A stretch of DNA of 64,000 nucleotides from Aquila chrysaetos chrysaetos (Eukaryota; Chordata; Aves; Accipitriformes; Accipitridae), in contig NC_044018.1 of assembly GCF_900496995.4 (NCBI RefSeq), positions 27,000,001 to 27,064,000 on the forward strand, read 5' to 3'. The notes beneath the pieces are model-generated. The model made no database searches. It worked only from the letters and a program-made list of their open reading frames with translations, and was not told the DNA's origin. Position numbers and translations under genes: made by a program. Positions 28,701-41,711 of this stretch are shown here, in pieces (within the stretch, counting starts at the first letter, position 1; each line of letters begins with the position of its first letter).

Positions 28701-31700
28701 CCATGGTGGGACAGGAGGAACAAGTTATTTGCACTGTAGCAAGAAATCCTCAGATCAAGCAGCCTCTTTTCAAAGTGTGATTGTGGAATGTAGCAGCTGC
28801 TCAAGATTCTGCTAACTTGTGGGAGGTTCATGACCAGTAGATTAATTTGCTTTTCACCAATTATAATTTATCTTACATCAGGACTGTTTACATTTTCTCT
28901 GTCATCTACATGCATTAGCACCAGGTTAATGTGCAAACCATGTACTAAATTATGTCCTGTATAAATCTTTCCTGCTAAATACCACAGTCCTTGTCCTTAC
29001 TTCCTGAGAATAACCTTTGATCTTCACATCAACAAAAAAAATAATTACCATCTCTGCCCAACCCAGGACAAGTCATTTCACTCCTAAATAGCTGCACAGC
29101 TGGAGACAGATGTGTTCTTCTCCCTGGGTAGACCTTACAGGGTCTTCCACAAGGCTTTATATCATACTTGTCATTCGTTTATCAGCGTCCAAATGTTGTA
29201 CACTGGAAATGTGTGTAAAACATTCTCAGAATTTCAAACAATAACAAATCAGAATGGGGGAGGGGGGAGAAAAGGCTGCAGGAAAAAATAGAAGTGTCCC
29301 AGCTGTGCAAACTTAAGTAGCTGTATTAGCAAAAAATGCACTCCAAAAGTTACATTATTGCCATCTTCAGCAAAAGTTGATTCAAGGAATGCATTGTCAA
29401 TTTTCAAATCCTGTGCTAGGCTAATGAAACAATGTTTAAAATCTTCCTTTAGCATGTACAAAGTCATCCAGACTATGGTATTCTGTTCAGAGGAATCATG
29501 GATTTTATTTTTTTTTTTCCAGAAACCTGGCATTTTCTGACTGTGTTGTGGAGCACAAAGGACTTCTAATATCTTTCCTTTTTTTCAGTTAAAGAAGGTT
29601 TTTTCTGTCCAGCATTTCTCTCAGTGTTTGATTCTGGTTGTCCCTTAATTTTACCTTCATGGTTCTTTTAGACATTGGGGTTTTTTGTTCCTTAATCATA
29701 TGAAAGATTGTATAATTTCTGCTACATTAGAAAAAAAAGAGTATTAAATAAGCAATATGATTAAGGGGAATTATGTATTTCAAATATTTTTTTATGATGC
29801 AATAAAGAGAAAGAATTTAAAGGAGAACAAAAATAGAAAAAATAGATTAAAAAAATTTTAACTTTAACTTGTGAAATTCAATATCACAAGCTAATCACAA
29901 TCAATTATATGGCTACTGATAAACAGATTATTAGAGTTAAGCTTAAAAAGCAAAGTTGTATATCCTGGGAGGAATATAAAAATCTTCAAAGCCAATTTAA
30001 TGAGCCAACTCATATTAAAGAACATTTTAAAAAAACCTCTGAGATCAAATGTCATATGAATTTGATCCAATATGACATGTGCAACTCAAAATGAAATAGG
30101 AACATGATGTTAAGCAGTCTGAATAATTCATCTTTTGAATTTATTTTTTTATTTTAATTCAGAAATCAGTAGGATTCAATCAGAAAATGTCAATCATCTC
30201 GAAATGAGTGAAGAGTTGCCCAATTAGGTTGATATTTTTTTCCTCTCCTTTACAGCTATTTACTGTTAACATCAGTCTTCCCTGATCTCTGCAGGAAGCA
30301 TGGCCAGTCCTGGGTCGCTGCTCCTTTGTTCACCACCGCAACCCTTTCCATCTGACAGTGGCACCTCTCCCAGCTCTCTTCATTTAAAACATCAGAGAGA
30401 AATCAAGTGGGAAAACAACCTGGAGGGAAAAAAATTGAAACAGCCTATTGCCAAATGGCCATTTTCACTTGGGTACTCTTTCTATACTCTGCTATTTGAG
30501 AAGTCTGGATAGACTGGTCTTGTCTGGCTGAAACAAAAATCTCATCCTTGCTGAATGCTCTTTTTCGTACTGGAGGTGGGTCTATCTCCTGTCAGTAGAA
30601 ACTGCATCCATAGTAAAGAATAAAATGACCCAGGGTTCACCCTGTGGGTCAAAGGACAAATGGTTTGGCATGGTGCATGTCCATAGAGCTAAGTCCACTC
30701 CAGTCCTATGCAAGATGACCTCACCCATACGGCCTGTTGGGAACAGTCCCCTAGCCCATAACACCCCTGAACCAAGCCTAGGTATGAGAGACTGCTAAGT
30801 AGCATGAGCCAAAACTATGTCCAGAGAGAATATTAGCAATTATTAACCAGCAGTTTGGAGATGGACAACAGGATGGACACAGAAACAAGATGAACCCATG
30901 CCCTGTCCTTGTTTAAGTTAAAGTAGGCATAGTTTGAGTGACTAAAATTGCTATCCTGTTTCATGAGATATATTTCAAATGCATAGGTGAAGCAAATGGA
31001 CAAAGTTTTTTGTTAGCATTTGCATATCTAATGTGCATGGTCTCAGTATTTTTTAGCTATAGACAATTCTCAAGCACTGCAGTTACGAAAAAATTCCTTC
31101 AGTCACATGGAAAACACAATTTTAACTGGCCATTGTAGAACAGAACTAAAGCTAACAATGCAAGACAAGGAGAAAAACCTGATGCACTTTTAAGCTGTTT
31201 GCTGAAATACAGTTGTAGAAGCAATTCCTTTCTTTTCTACAGTGAGATGCCCCAAAATAGTGAGCTGAGTTTGATGAAAATTAGAGCAGCTACTATGTGA
31301 GGGTCTCACATTACATACACCAGAGAAATGCAGTAAGCTTTCTTGGTCTACATCTCTTTAACATGTCTGTGAATGGGAGGCTTCACAGTGACCACAGGGT
31401 TCAGAGTCCAGATTACATATCCTGAAGCAAGCAGGGAGTATCACATTCTGTATAAAATATTTTTCAGCTAATACAGCAAGCAATAATACTTTCAAAAGCT
31501 TCTAAGGGAATTAAAAGTGTAAGTCCCCTTTCCAGCCAGGACCCTGGTCTGTATAGGGTACAGTCATCAAAAAGCTGAGGACCACAACCCCAGTGGTTTA
31601 CATATCTAACCATCCCCAAGGGTGCTCAGCAAGAATGAAGTTGCTGTCTCTGGGTCCAGAAGCTGAATGGAGACCTGACTAAGCTAATGAGCAGATACTG

Positions 31701-34700
31701 CTAAAGCAGTTTTGGAAGATTTGCCTGAGAAGGTGGCTCCATGTAGCTGGAATTCATGCCATGAATTCCTTTGTGAACTGATATTTTTGCAGTCTTAGAC
31801 ACAAAATGCAGTATTGGTGGTAAAAGGTAATCATGTCAGTGTTCCCTTTCACCTAAAAAGCTGAGTGTTAGAGCAAGATGTGGTAATGTGGGGTTCAGAG
31901 TAGCTTGAGGGGATTACAGCCCACATCTCCCACGTGAGTTCTTCAGCCATTAAGGTAATGACCCTCATAATCATAAGCATATTTTCTCTCCTACGCAAAG
32001 ATTTAAGTATGCTACTGAAAGAAGAACAATTCTGTCAGACAATATTAAGATCACTTTATCCCAAAATATCCTTCAGAACCGAAAGCCACCTTGTAATACT
32101 TAGTTAAGGCATATATGGCTAAGAATGATAGGTTGCATGCCATGTACCTGGGAAAGCAGAGAGGACAAGGAAGAGCTGCAGGAATAGTCCATGGGTGGAA
32201 GATGACAGTGGCTGCCAAGACTCCCATAGGATGGAGTAGCCTCAACTGGATGCTCGGCTAGGTCCCAGGAAGATCTGGCAGTGTCGGCTTCAGTTCTTGA
32301 GTCATCTGTTACCACAGAGACAATTCTGGATGTGCAGTAGCTCGTGTGATACAGTCAGGTGATTTGGCCTCCAGACAGGAGCCCAAATTAAAGTGCTCAT
32401 AAGCAAATAGGGACAGATGAAAAAATAAAAGTGCAAATCTTCCACAATATAAGTGACTGGAAACTGAACCTTCATAACCACTGGGGTGGAGAAAACATCT
32501 TCTTCATTCCTGAGTTTTTCATGTGGTCTAATTCAGCATGCTCTGACGTTGGGTTTCCACAGCAGTCTGAGCCAGCTGATGGTCCTGCCCACCCTTTGCT
32601 CCCACCCTTTCTACTACACTGATTCAAGCATTTGACCAGCATTGCGCCGAGACCATTCAGTGCACTAAGGAAACAAGTGCCTTTTTTCACATCCGTTTTC
32701 TGTTGGATTTGCATGCTGAAATGACTCAGCACAGAGAGGTCCAAACAAACTCTGAAAGGGAGAGGTCAGGACTCTGGTAAAGGGTGGAACCTTGGCACCC
32801 AATAGTTAAGTCAGCTTATGCTTGCACACCAGCCTGTTGAACCAGCCAAGGAAACAGCCCATTGCCTGGGCTTTGCTGTAAGCGTAAAGCGTCTAGCTAC
32901 TAAGCAAGTGTAGCCAGTCCTAGAGCTCTCAAGGGGAGGTATTTAAGCATTTTTAGGGAACTTCACTGGAAGCAATTAGACTTGAGGCAACTTGAGGATT
33001 CAATGATGCCTAAATTAACATTTTTCTGAATTTACATTTGGATGAAGATGGTTTTTGTAGCAGTTAAATAGCATTTGGTTTCCTACGTCAATCTGAGATT
33101 TCTAACTCCTGGTATCAAAGCTACTTTTGAAAACATGATGAAAGTCCCTAATTTGTCTAGGTATCTTTGAGAATTTTAGCCATTATATTTCCAAACCATT
33201 CAAGGATAATTGTAAATGCTGTAATAACTTCTGTGTTTTACAAGTGACTCCTGACTCCAACTGCAGTATAGTACTAAGTAGCATATTATGTAGTATTCAG
33301 CTAGAGCTTTCTTGGAAGACTGATTAACATTAGATTGTCACAAGTTCTCTCAGAGCAGTCTTTTCTGATGACTATTATTACTGTAGTGCTAGAAGAAGTG
33401 GCTGAAAAAGATCTTTCTATGAATCATTTTTTAATTATATAAATTCTAGTGCTTACTTTAGTAACTTACTTTCATACAATCTTGTTTCCTGCTTCTTAAG
33501 AAAGAAATTTTAAAAAAACCAATCTATAATGTCTTATTCTCCATAAGGCACTTTCATCCAGTCTTGAGTAGATTGCTCTCACTTCCTGAGATCGTGCTTG
33601 GTCAAAGGCCCCAAGGAGCATCCAGCAAAGCCAGCAGACTCTGCTATTCTCATACTTTTACCTATTCTTCAGACCTTCATGAAAAAATTTGAAATGCAAG
33701 TACAACAGCCACAGCACAAATGTGGTAGCCAAAAGGACAATAGAGGATCGTATCTTTATGCATTTTCATGCATTGTAATTCATGATTAATCGTATCTTCC
33801 TGTGGGTGTTTGAGCCCTGAGAAGTGAGAAAAATTCTAAATATCATCAGATAAATAAACGTAAGAGGATTGATTCTACCTTCTCAAAATCTATTTCAACA
33901 GCATTAAAACAGAAAAATTCATGGCAGCCAAACAGGAAAAAGAGTTTATACTGGGATTCTAATTGATTTCCATCACCTGGTAAAATTGTTATCTTATAAC
34001 ATATAGAGCTTTTTATTAAACAACATGAGTAAGTTTAGAAATTATAGAAATTAAAGACTTTTCAATTGCCAGTACAACCCATAGGACTAAAATCTGGGCT
34101 TTTTGCATCTTTCCATCATTTGTCATTGAGATATATGCTGGCTGTTGGATAAATTCCAGATGCAGGTTTCCTTTCTGTGTGCAGAGCACTGTCATAGTGT
34201 GCTGTGACATGGGAAAGCTTCATTTTTCACTGCTGCAGTGAGATGAGAGTGTCAAATCTCCAGGTGGTATCAGTGATATATAATAAAGCTGCTCCAAAAT
34301 GCACCAGCTGCAGATCTAACCCAAGGACTGAAGCTTTGAATCTTATGCACAACATCGCAAAGCAAAGTAATATACCGTAGTAACAAAATAGAGCCCAAGC
34401 ACTATTGTTTCCATGCAGAGACACTGCTGTCTTTTGACAATATTATTTGGAACTGATACATGTGGACTGAATGCCTGTGCTCAACAATCCCAAAATAAGA
34501 GCAAAACTTGTCTGAAGGAGGACAGAGTGCCCTAAACCATGTGCTACATGTGCACTGCTTCAGGGAGAAGTCTTGTTTTACTCTTGGACACACTATGCTG
34601 CATACACAGTCTGGGAGTCCAGAGAGACATGGCTTTTTCCATCTGACTTTTACCTGTCTCCCAGGGAATTCAGAAAGCTGAAAGCAAAATATAGAGCTTG

Positions 34701-36119
34701 GAACCATCACGTTGTGTTCTGGCCTTTCCAGCAGTATGCTGAGTCCATAAACCAATTTTGTTGTGATCAACAGCATGTTGCTTATTTGAAATTGACTGAG
34801 TGAAAAGGCGGCTAACATGCTTTTCAAAGGCCAATCTGTATCCCAACAGGACACATTTTCTTTGTTTATACATGCAAATAAAGCACAAGAACAATAAACA
34901 TCACGTGGAAAGATACACATGTGCAAATTCCGAGAACATATACTAACAAATAGATATCTAAAACCATTTTGCAACAATAGCGTGTGAAGAGGTAAATGAA
35001 AGATGACAGAGCTAATGGTGTTTCTGGGAAGGCTAAAATCAGTAAAGGGAGAATCATCGTGACTTAGTACTTGTACCAAATCTCATGGCTTAAAGTAACA
35101 TAAATACAGAAATAGGTTTTCATAAATATTCTGGGGTATTTTATGACACACCGATCTAAATGAACAGATAGTACTGCAACGAAATGGACATCTGCATTGC
35201 CACTCTGCGTATAATAAGAGATGATGTTGCATTTTCTCACCTTCATCCTCTCTTGAACTTTGTACTGCCAAAACCCCACTGGTTTGGCCTTACTTTTTCT
35301 CTCTACAAAGCTTAGCTTGAAGAGCAATTTGAAGGAAATAGGAGGCAGATTTGCGGATGAGGTCACAAAGAACTGTGATTAGAAAAGGTACAGAGATATT
35401 TGTATGAAAAGCAGGCAGTCAAACAAGGTTGCCGGCAAGGTTGGCATCTTAACAGCTAACATGAGAGATGTGCTAAGAAGAGGAGATTGGTCAGACAAAT
35501 AACTGTTCAAACACGCCTTAGTATGGAAGGTGGCAATTTTTGATCACCAGTTCAACAAGAAAATGACCTAATGTGTGCAAGTGCAAAAGACAGAGGTGCA
35601 GATTGGAGACCTTGATGGTGGTGGGGTTGCACTTCAAGTGCTTAGATATCGAGGGGATATGCATGATAGAATCCCTGATGTAGATGTATTGAATATACAT
35701 TATGATTCACCAGTATAAAGAGGGTTAGAGCCTGGAAAGTTAAGAAGACAATTAAGACAAAAATGTTTCTCAGGGCATCTATGTTCTTCCTTAAGGGCTT
35801 TTGGTCCCTCAGGATGTTCTGAGTCTACCATTTGTTGTGCAGGAGATGGAACAAATATGTACAGTTAGAAACCAAAACAAGAACTAAACCTATCTGGGGA
35901 TATCACCTCACCAATATTTTAATTGAAAGCAGAGTCTTCTTGCTCCAAGCTGTTTTAAGATAGTGCTCTTCTTTCTCATGGCTTTTTAGATGAGGTCTAC
36001 AGTTATATCTAGCTTTTTTTTGGTCTGAAAATAAATGGAGAAATCGCAGCAGTGATATAGCAAGTTCACCATGATTTTGGAGATATGCTTCCAAAGTGAA
36101 AAATTATAGATGGCACTGA

Positions 36120-36125
36120 GTGTGC
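36120..36125. repeat. Target-site duplication, left
   Basis: GTGTGC immediately before the LTR's TGT start; an identical copy follows the LTR. Confidence 0.85.
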
Positions 36126-37116
36126 TGTCATGGTTTAAGTCCAGCTGGTAACAAAGCACCATGAAGCCGCTCACTCACTCATCCCCACTGGCCCTGGTGG
36201 GATGGGGAGGAGACAATATGAAGAAAAGCTTGTGGGTCAAGACAAGGACAGGGAGGGATCACTCACCACTTATGGTCACGGGCAAAAGACAGGCTCAACT
36301 TGGGGAAAGAAACAAAATCAATTTAATTTACTAACAATCAAATCAAAACAAGGATAATGAGAAGTAAAACCAAACCTTAGAACACCTTCCCCCAACCCTT
36401 CCCTCCTTCCTGGCTCAACTCCACTGCTGGTTTTCTCTCCCTCGTCCCCGCAGCAGCACAGGGGGATGGGGAATGGGGATTGGGGTCGGTTCACCACACA
36501 TTGTCTCTGCCGCTCCTTCCTCCTCAGGGGGAGGACTCCTTACTCTTCCCCTGCTCCACCGTAGGATCCCTCCCACAGGAGACAGTCCTCCACAAACTTC
36601 TCCAACGTGAGTCCTTCCCACGGGCTGCAATTCTTCATGAACTGCTCCAGCGTGGGTCCCTTCCACAGGCTGCAGTCCTTCAGGCACAGCCTGCTCCAGC
36701 GCGGGCTTTCCCCTGGAGTCCCGGCCATCCTGGGGGGCATCCATCCCCCTGCTCCAGCGTGGGCTCCTCTCTCCCCGGGCTGCAGGTGGGCATCTGCTCC
36801 CCCGCTCCCCTCCGTGGGCTGGGGGGGGACAGCCTGCCGTCTGGTCTCACCACGGGCTGCGGGGGCATCCCCTCCTCCCCTGCCTTCCTCACTGACCTCG
36901 GTATCTGCACAGGGGTTCCTCTCCCATCCCGATCCCCCCACTCACTGCAGGTTCCCCTTCTTCAATCTGTTCTCCCAGAGGCGCTACCGCTGTCGCTGAC
37001 GGGCTCGGCCTTGGCCAGCAGCGGGTCCGACTTGGAGCCGGGGAAGCTTCTGGCAGCTTCTCACAGGAGCCACCCCTCCCCCACTACAAAAACCCCCACC
37101 ACACAAACGCAAAACA
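36126..37116. mobile_element. Endogenous retrovirus solo LTR
   Basis: A 991-bp element with TGT...ACA ends (start TGTCATGGTTTAAGTCCAGC, end CGCAAAACA), flanked by a perfect 6-bp target-site duplication GTGTGC. The TG...CA ends and 6-bp duplication fit an endogenous retrovirus LTR of the class II (ERVK-like) group. No gag, pol or env lies beside it and no second LTR is present, so it is a solo LTR, left by recombination between two LTRs. The right half is GC-rich and carries a degenerate tandem motif, CTGCTCCAGCGTGGGTCC. Open frames here (for example 36480-37133) are by-products of low stop-codon content in GC-rich repeats. Transcriptional orientation is not settled by eye: I see no clear TATA box or poly(A) signal in either direction. 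Confidence 0.85.
36551..36767 (+). repeat. Degenerate tandem motif inside the LTR
   Basis: Five related copies of CTGCTCCAGCGTGGGTCC begin near 36551, 36598, 36642, 36691 and 36749, spaced about 44-58 bp. Between copies, GGCTGCAGTCCTTCA-like segments also recur (36623, 36669). This is a minisatellite-like array in the GC-rich part of the LTR. Confidence 0.7.
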
Positions 37117-37122
37117 GTGTGC
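37117..37122. repeat. Target-site duplication, right
   Basis: GTGTGC immediately after the LTR's ACA end; identical to the left copy. Confidence 0.85.
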
Positions 37123-40100
37123 GTAAGCCCTAAAACCTTCAGTTTCTAGTGACATTCAATAAATATCCCAATGGAGCTCTACAGTAAAGGATATTACTAT
37201 AACCACCTGTACTTCTGTCTGGCTTATTCACTCACAGATCAATGGTATCAGGAAAATAAAGATCAACACAGGCATTTATTTCAGTTGTCTACTGCCCTGC
37301 ACCTTGCATTAGCATGTAAACTTCTGTAAAGAGTTCTACAATGCAATGAGTCATCCCACTATGTCACTAATTAGAGAAAATTCCTCTCAGTTCCAGTGAG
37401 CCATCAGCTCTGCACATTATGTTTCTCAGACTTTTTCACCGTATGTAGAAAATTCGGAGAACAACAACATTAATGTTTCAGAAACTGGAGAAAGTAACTT
37501 GAAAGGAATTAATAAAAAAAAAAAAAGGATAACCTGAGCAAATAACTTCCTTTGGTAATGACTAAGGGAGTTCTTTAGGATGGAACAAACTATTACCTTG
37601 AATTCAAGTGAACACATTAGAAAAAAAATTGGAAAAGAAAAGCCCAGATAAGTAACAGGTACAATTTTCTAATGAGGAAATATATCATATGGCAAGTATA
37701 TGCAAATAACATACATGCATTTACATGACTACGGATGTATTTGAGTCCCTCATTATTATTAAGGTATTTATCCTCTTAATTCTCCTGTGATGTTGATAAA
37801 TGTTATTATTATTGTATTACAAATGATAACTGAACAAGGTAAATATATCTGTGAAAATTTTGGCTTATTGCAAAAAGAAGTGTATGGTAGACTAGAATTC
37901 AGAAACAAACCAACAACATCTAATGCAAAAAATAGCACTATTTCTGCTCTGCTTAACAGATTTGAATGTCAAAATGTCTCAGAAAACCTAATTCATTTCA
38001 CTTGTCCTTTATAAATGCATGACAAATACATGTAGGTATGGAATATTTATTTTCCGAAGTTTCATACTGAATCATTGGCAGAAGCAGGGCAACAATCCAG
38101 AACTTCCGAGGCCTTCTTTCTCTTGCACAAATGAAGCACATGACTCTGGTTTTATGCCCTTGAAACTGTACCTTAAGTTTTAATAATTTATATGAAATGA
38201 ACTGGACTTCAAATATCAGTCTACAGCCTTTCCAAAATTAATTGACTAAATAGTTTTGATAGTCAGGTGCCAGTCACTACTGTTTTTTTCTTCACTGTCC
38301 AGACAAAAATGGGAAGACCAATATGCACTAGAACATAGCCAAGAATTAAAGTAGGTATGATATGAAAATTATACAAATGGACTCCACTAGGAAAATAGCT
38401 CCAACGCTTTTTATTGATTTGAAGATATACATCTTTGTGCATAACAAAGCAAAGGTTAAATAAGGTTAAAATTTTACTAGCTGGACTGTATTTATACTGT
38501 AGTAGACTCTTCAAAATATCTAGCGTACAATCTTGACCTTGGAAGAGGTTGAGAAGACAAGTGCTGTCAGTGGCCCTTACTCACACAAAACGGAGCCAGC
38601 ATCAAAAATGTCAGCAGAACTTTTTCTATTTTCATTTTATTCTCTCGGCGTTTTCATTGGAAATGTGCATACATTTCAATATCAGGCTGCCAAAGTTAAG
38701 GAATTCTCAGCTCTGCACAGATGATTGTACTGCTCAGTATCTAGAGCAGTTAACCACTTCACTGTGTCTTTGGAGCACTGCATGAAGCAGGGGAGCAGTC
38801 ACCTCTTCGCAAAAGTAGGACCCTCAGAGATGCAATGAACCAAAGATAAAAATACTCAGAAGTACTCCTGACAGGACGTTAGTCAGAAGATGGTGCTATT
38901 ATAACAGAACTTCTAAGGCAGCTGGGGCTTTACAAGACACCAAAGCATACAAGTCAGGCTCAAAAGAAAGTAAATCCCAAGTGTAAATTGAAAGTTGATT
39001 TCAGCACGAGTTGATGCTCAGCATCTCACTGAATACACCTTACAGAAATGTACTCACTGAAAGACCCTTTGATTCTACGCCTTGGCTTTCTTGCACTGTT
39101 CACGTCAAAGGGGAAATGCACAGAAAAACATAAACTTTAAATGGCCATTCACAAACTTTTGCAAACTCATTTGAATCTTATGAGCTCACTTCAGAGACCC
39201 TCAAATGATCAACAACATTTTAATGTATTTCTACACTATATAGTGTGACTTCCACATCAAGATATAGGTTCTGACTGAATTGCTGCTGGAATTGCAAACA
39301 ACCTGGAAATATGCAGCAATTATACTGCCTCTGGAGCAGGAGTAGCTCAAGTATCTACATAGAACTGCTGTTCTGCATCACATGGAAGTAACCTTAGAAA
39401 CACTTCCTTTTCTCTTTCTAAGGGAAAAAATGGAGGTTGCCCAACTTTTCATAAACAGAATACTAAATTTTCTGCAATGTAAAAAGATTTAAAGTCTGAC
39501 TGTGAAGGAGAAAAAGCTGATGGTGGGAAAATGAGCAAACAAGAATCTAATTACCAAAACATCTGGTTGCAGCTAAATGAGTCTGGTGATTACCCACATA
39601 GCAAATGGGTGATTAGAAATGCACGAAATTAGAGTAGTCCACAGGACAGCTAATTGCAGTAATTGATATGGTGAGTGAGATGGATTCTACAGACTTTGGG
39701 CAATCATGGAAACTAGATTATAGAGTAAAAGGCAGAACCATTAAGCAGGAAACACCATGGATGGGTTTTACTGTCTGACAGAGTTCTGTTCCTTGCTAGA
39801 AAGGCCATAGTGTCACTTTTAATGTCTAGAATATAAAGGATATAATTTACATAATGAAAATCCAACTGGGGACAGGTGTCCTTGTCATGACCCAGGTATG
39901 TTAATGGAAGAGGTTACCATTCTTGGCTGCACTTCTATACCCTTCTGAAGGATATTACTGTATTGAGTAAACTTCTAGTGGAGCAATCTGTTTAAAAAAT
40001 TGCAAAAATCATACTTGTGAGCTGAAACAGCTTAATTAGTCTGACATTGCTTGAATGCTCAAGCAGACTGCTCTCCTGAAAGGGTGATGGGCCATAGCAC

Positions 40101-40639
40101 TTGGAGTCAGGGCAGTGCCTTGTAACGAATGACTGTGAGGAGAGGGATATAATAGCTATGTATTACATTTAGTTACCTAATTTAAAAAATGTAAATACAT
40201 GCATGTCACCTGACTCCTGCCTTGGCAATTATTATTTGGCTGATTTCTTACAGCTTTTTCGACAGCAAAGGTCAGTTAAGGGGAAAGATTCAGAGGAGTG
40301 AGAGGAAAACATTGTAGGAAGCATTTTGCAATGCTACTTGGTTATTCTAGAGTAAATCCAGAGGAACACTACTGCTTCTACTGCAGTATGTATTTACATC
40401 ATGGGAAAAACTAAGAGAATGGTATTAAGACTTAGAGACAGTCAGTGGAAATGGGGTGTAACATGATTGAAGAGAGGGGTCAAATTCTTTCCTGCCAAAC
40501 ATGAGCAAACCTCTGTGAAAACATCAGTAAAGCTTCACTCAGAAATGTCAGGAGAAATTTTAGCTAGTGTGGGAATTTCACAATGAATACTTTTCTGTCA
40601 TTGAAATAGAGCGATATCTTTAAGCACTTTTTTGATTAA

Positions 40640-40975
40640 ATGCAGGCATTTTCAGTGGGCTCCACCATGCACTGCTCTGTGAGACACCTCTCCTGTTTCC
40701 CTGCCTTGGATGCAAAGATGCAGAGCTCCTGGACAGCCCTCCTGTCTGGACTGTGTTAGAGAAGGGAACCCTGCAGCTTCCAGGCCCCTTTCCACAAATG
40801 TGGGAACCTGCAGTCCCTGGGCCTGCTGGCTCCTTGTCAGGATACGTTGGCACCCCACGGCTGCAGCCCCTGCCAGGCTGATGGGGCTTCTGCAAGGTAT
40901 GGACACAGCCTGGGCTCCCCTGCCCTGGTGGCCACTTCCAGGGCACTGGTGTGGGCTCTGCAGATCTTTAAAAAC
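40640..40975. other. GC-rich pocket of unknown origin
   Basis: About 335 bp clearly richer in G and C than its surroundings, with TGCAG/CTGCAG recurring. Frames are open on both strands (99 codons plus strand, 108 and 124 codons minus strand) because stops are rare at this composition. It is not a CpG island: CpG is sparse. It may be an unrecognised retroelement piece. Confidence 0.5.
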
Positions 40976-41686
40976 TGTTTTGATGACCTTTTTTAAAACT
41001 TCTGATTGAAGTTTGGGAATTTTCACATTCAGTTCAGTTCTGAAGCATGAAATTCTTTCCTCAGAATTTCAAATCATGTCCTTCAACCATTTTTTGTTGT
41101 AGATGGGTGAAAGGAAAGAGTTAAAGTGTAAGGGCTTTGTTATAAGGAGAAGAAATTTCAGAATTAAGCACTTAATTGTATTCTGGCATGAAAAAAGTTC
41201 TCATTACTTCATTGTCCAATATGGATAAACAGAAAGAATCAGAAATATGAGTAGTTCAAGGGCACTGTTAATTTTGACAGATTTTGTATTTACACCAATG
41301 TATCTGAGCATAAAAATCTGGTCCTTGGATATATGTCGTGAGGTACGCAATGTAGGTCCTGCTAATTAGCAACACTTTAATTTTGACTAAATTAATAGAT
41401 TTCAAAACATGAAATCTAACCAGGCTCAGTAGTTTGCTAAATATTGTTTCCTTAATGAGAATACAAGTTTCTTACTAGCTATATCAATTCCATTTTTAAA
41501 AAGGAAACCAATTATGATGTTTTATTTCTTGCTAAATGCACAAATACTTTTCATAAGGAAGTTTTTGTGGAACTCTATGCACTTACCTACTGATCTTTAT
41601 CCACAAGAATTCATACCAAGATAGCAAACCAAGAAAAATCACAAATGCATGCAAAAAAGAAAGAAAAACTGAGCAAAAATATTTCC

Positions 41687-41711
41687 CAAAGATTCACATC
41701 CCAATTAAACA
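41687..41711 (+). repeat. 25-bp direct repeat, copy 1
   Basis: A 25-bp stretch starting CAAAGATTCACATCCC is identical to 43704-43728 in the same orientation, with partial similarity just upstream (ATTTC). Confidence 0.9.

Larger units (their letters stand above)
10715..36119. other. Non-coding region between the CR1 end and the solo LTR
   Basis: Besides the repeat fragments and simple repeats listed separately, this stretch shows no recognisable gene. An unusually long open frame at 34402-35079 (minus) has no recognisable domain. Parts such as 11640-11870, 26940-27120 and 29880-30220 have the look of single-copy, AT-rich, possibly conserved DNA. Confidence 0.65.

Noticed and set aside
35335..35375. 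GCAGATTTGCGGATGAGGTC, resembling the CR1 FADD coding segment
   Set aside because: Flanking sequence does not continue to match CR1; similarity is limited to a few codons.
36480..37133. 217-codon Pro/Ser/Leu-rich frame and its overlapping frames of 76-133 codons
   Set aside because: It lies almost wholly inside the solo LTR and crosses its right end. GC-rich repeated sequence simply lacks stops; no retroviral or cellular domain is present.
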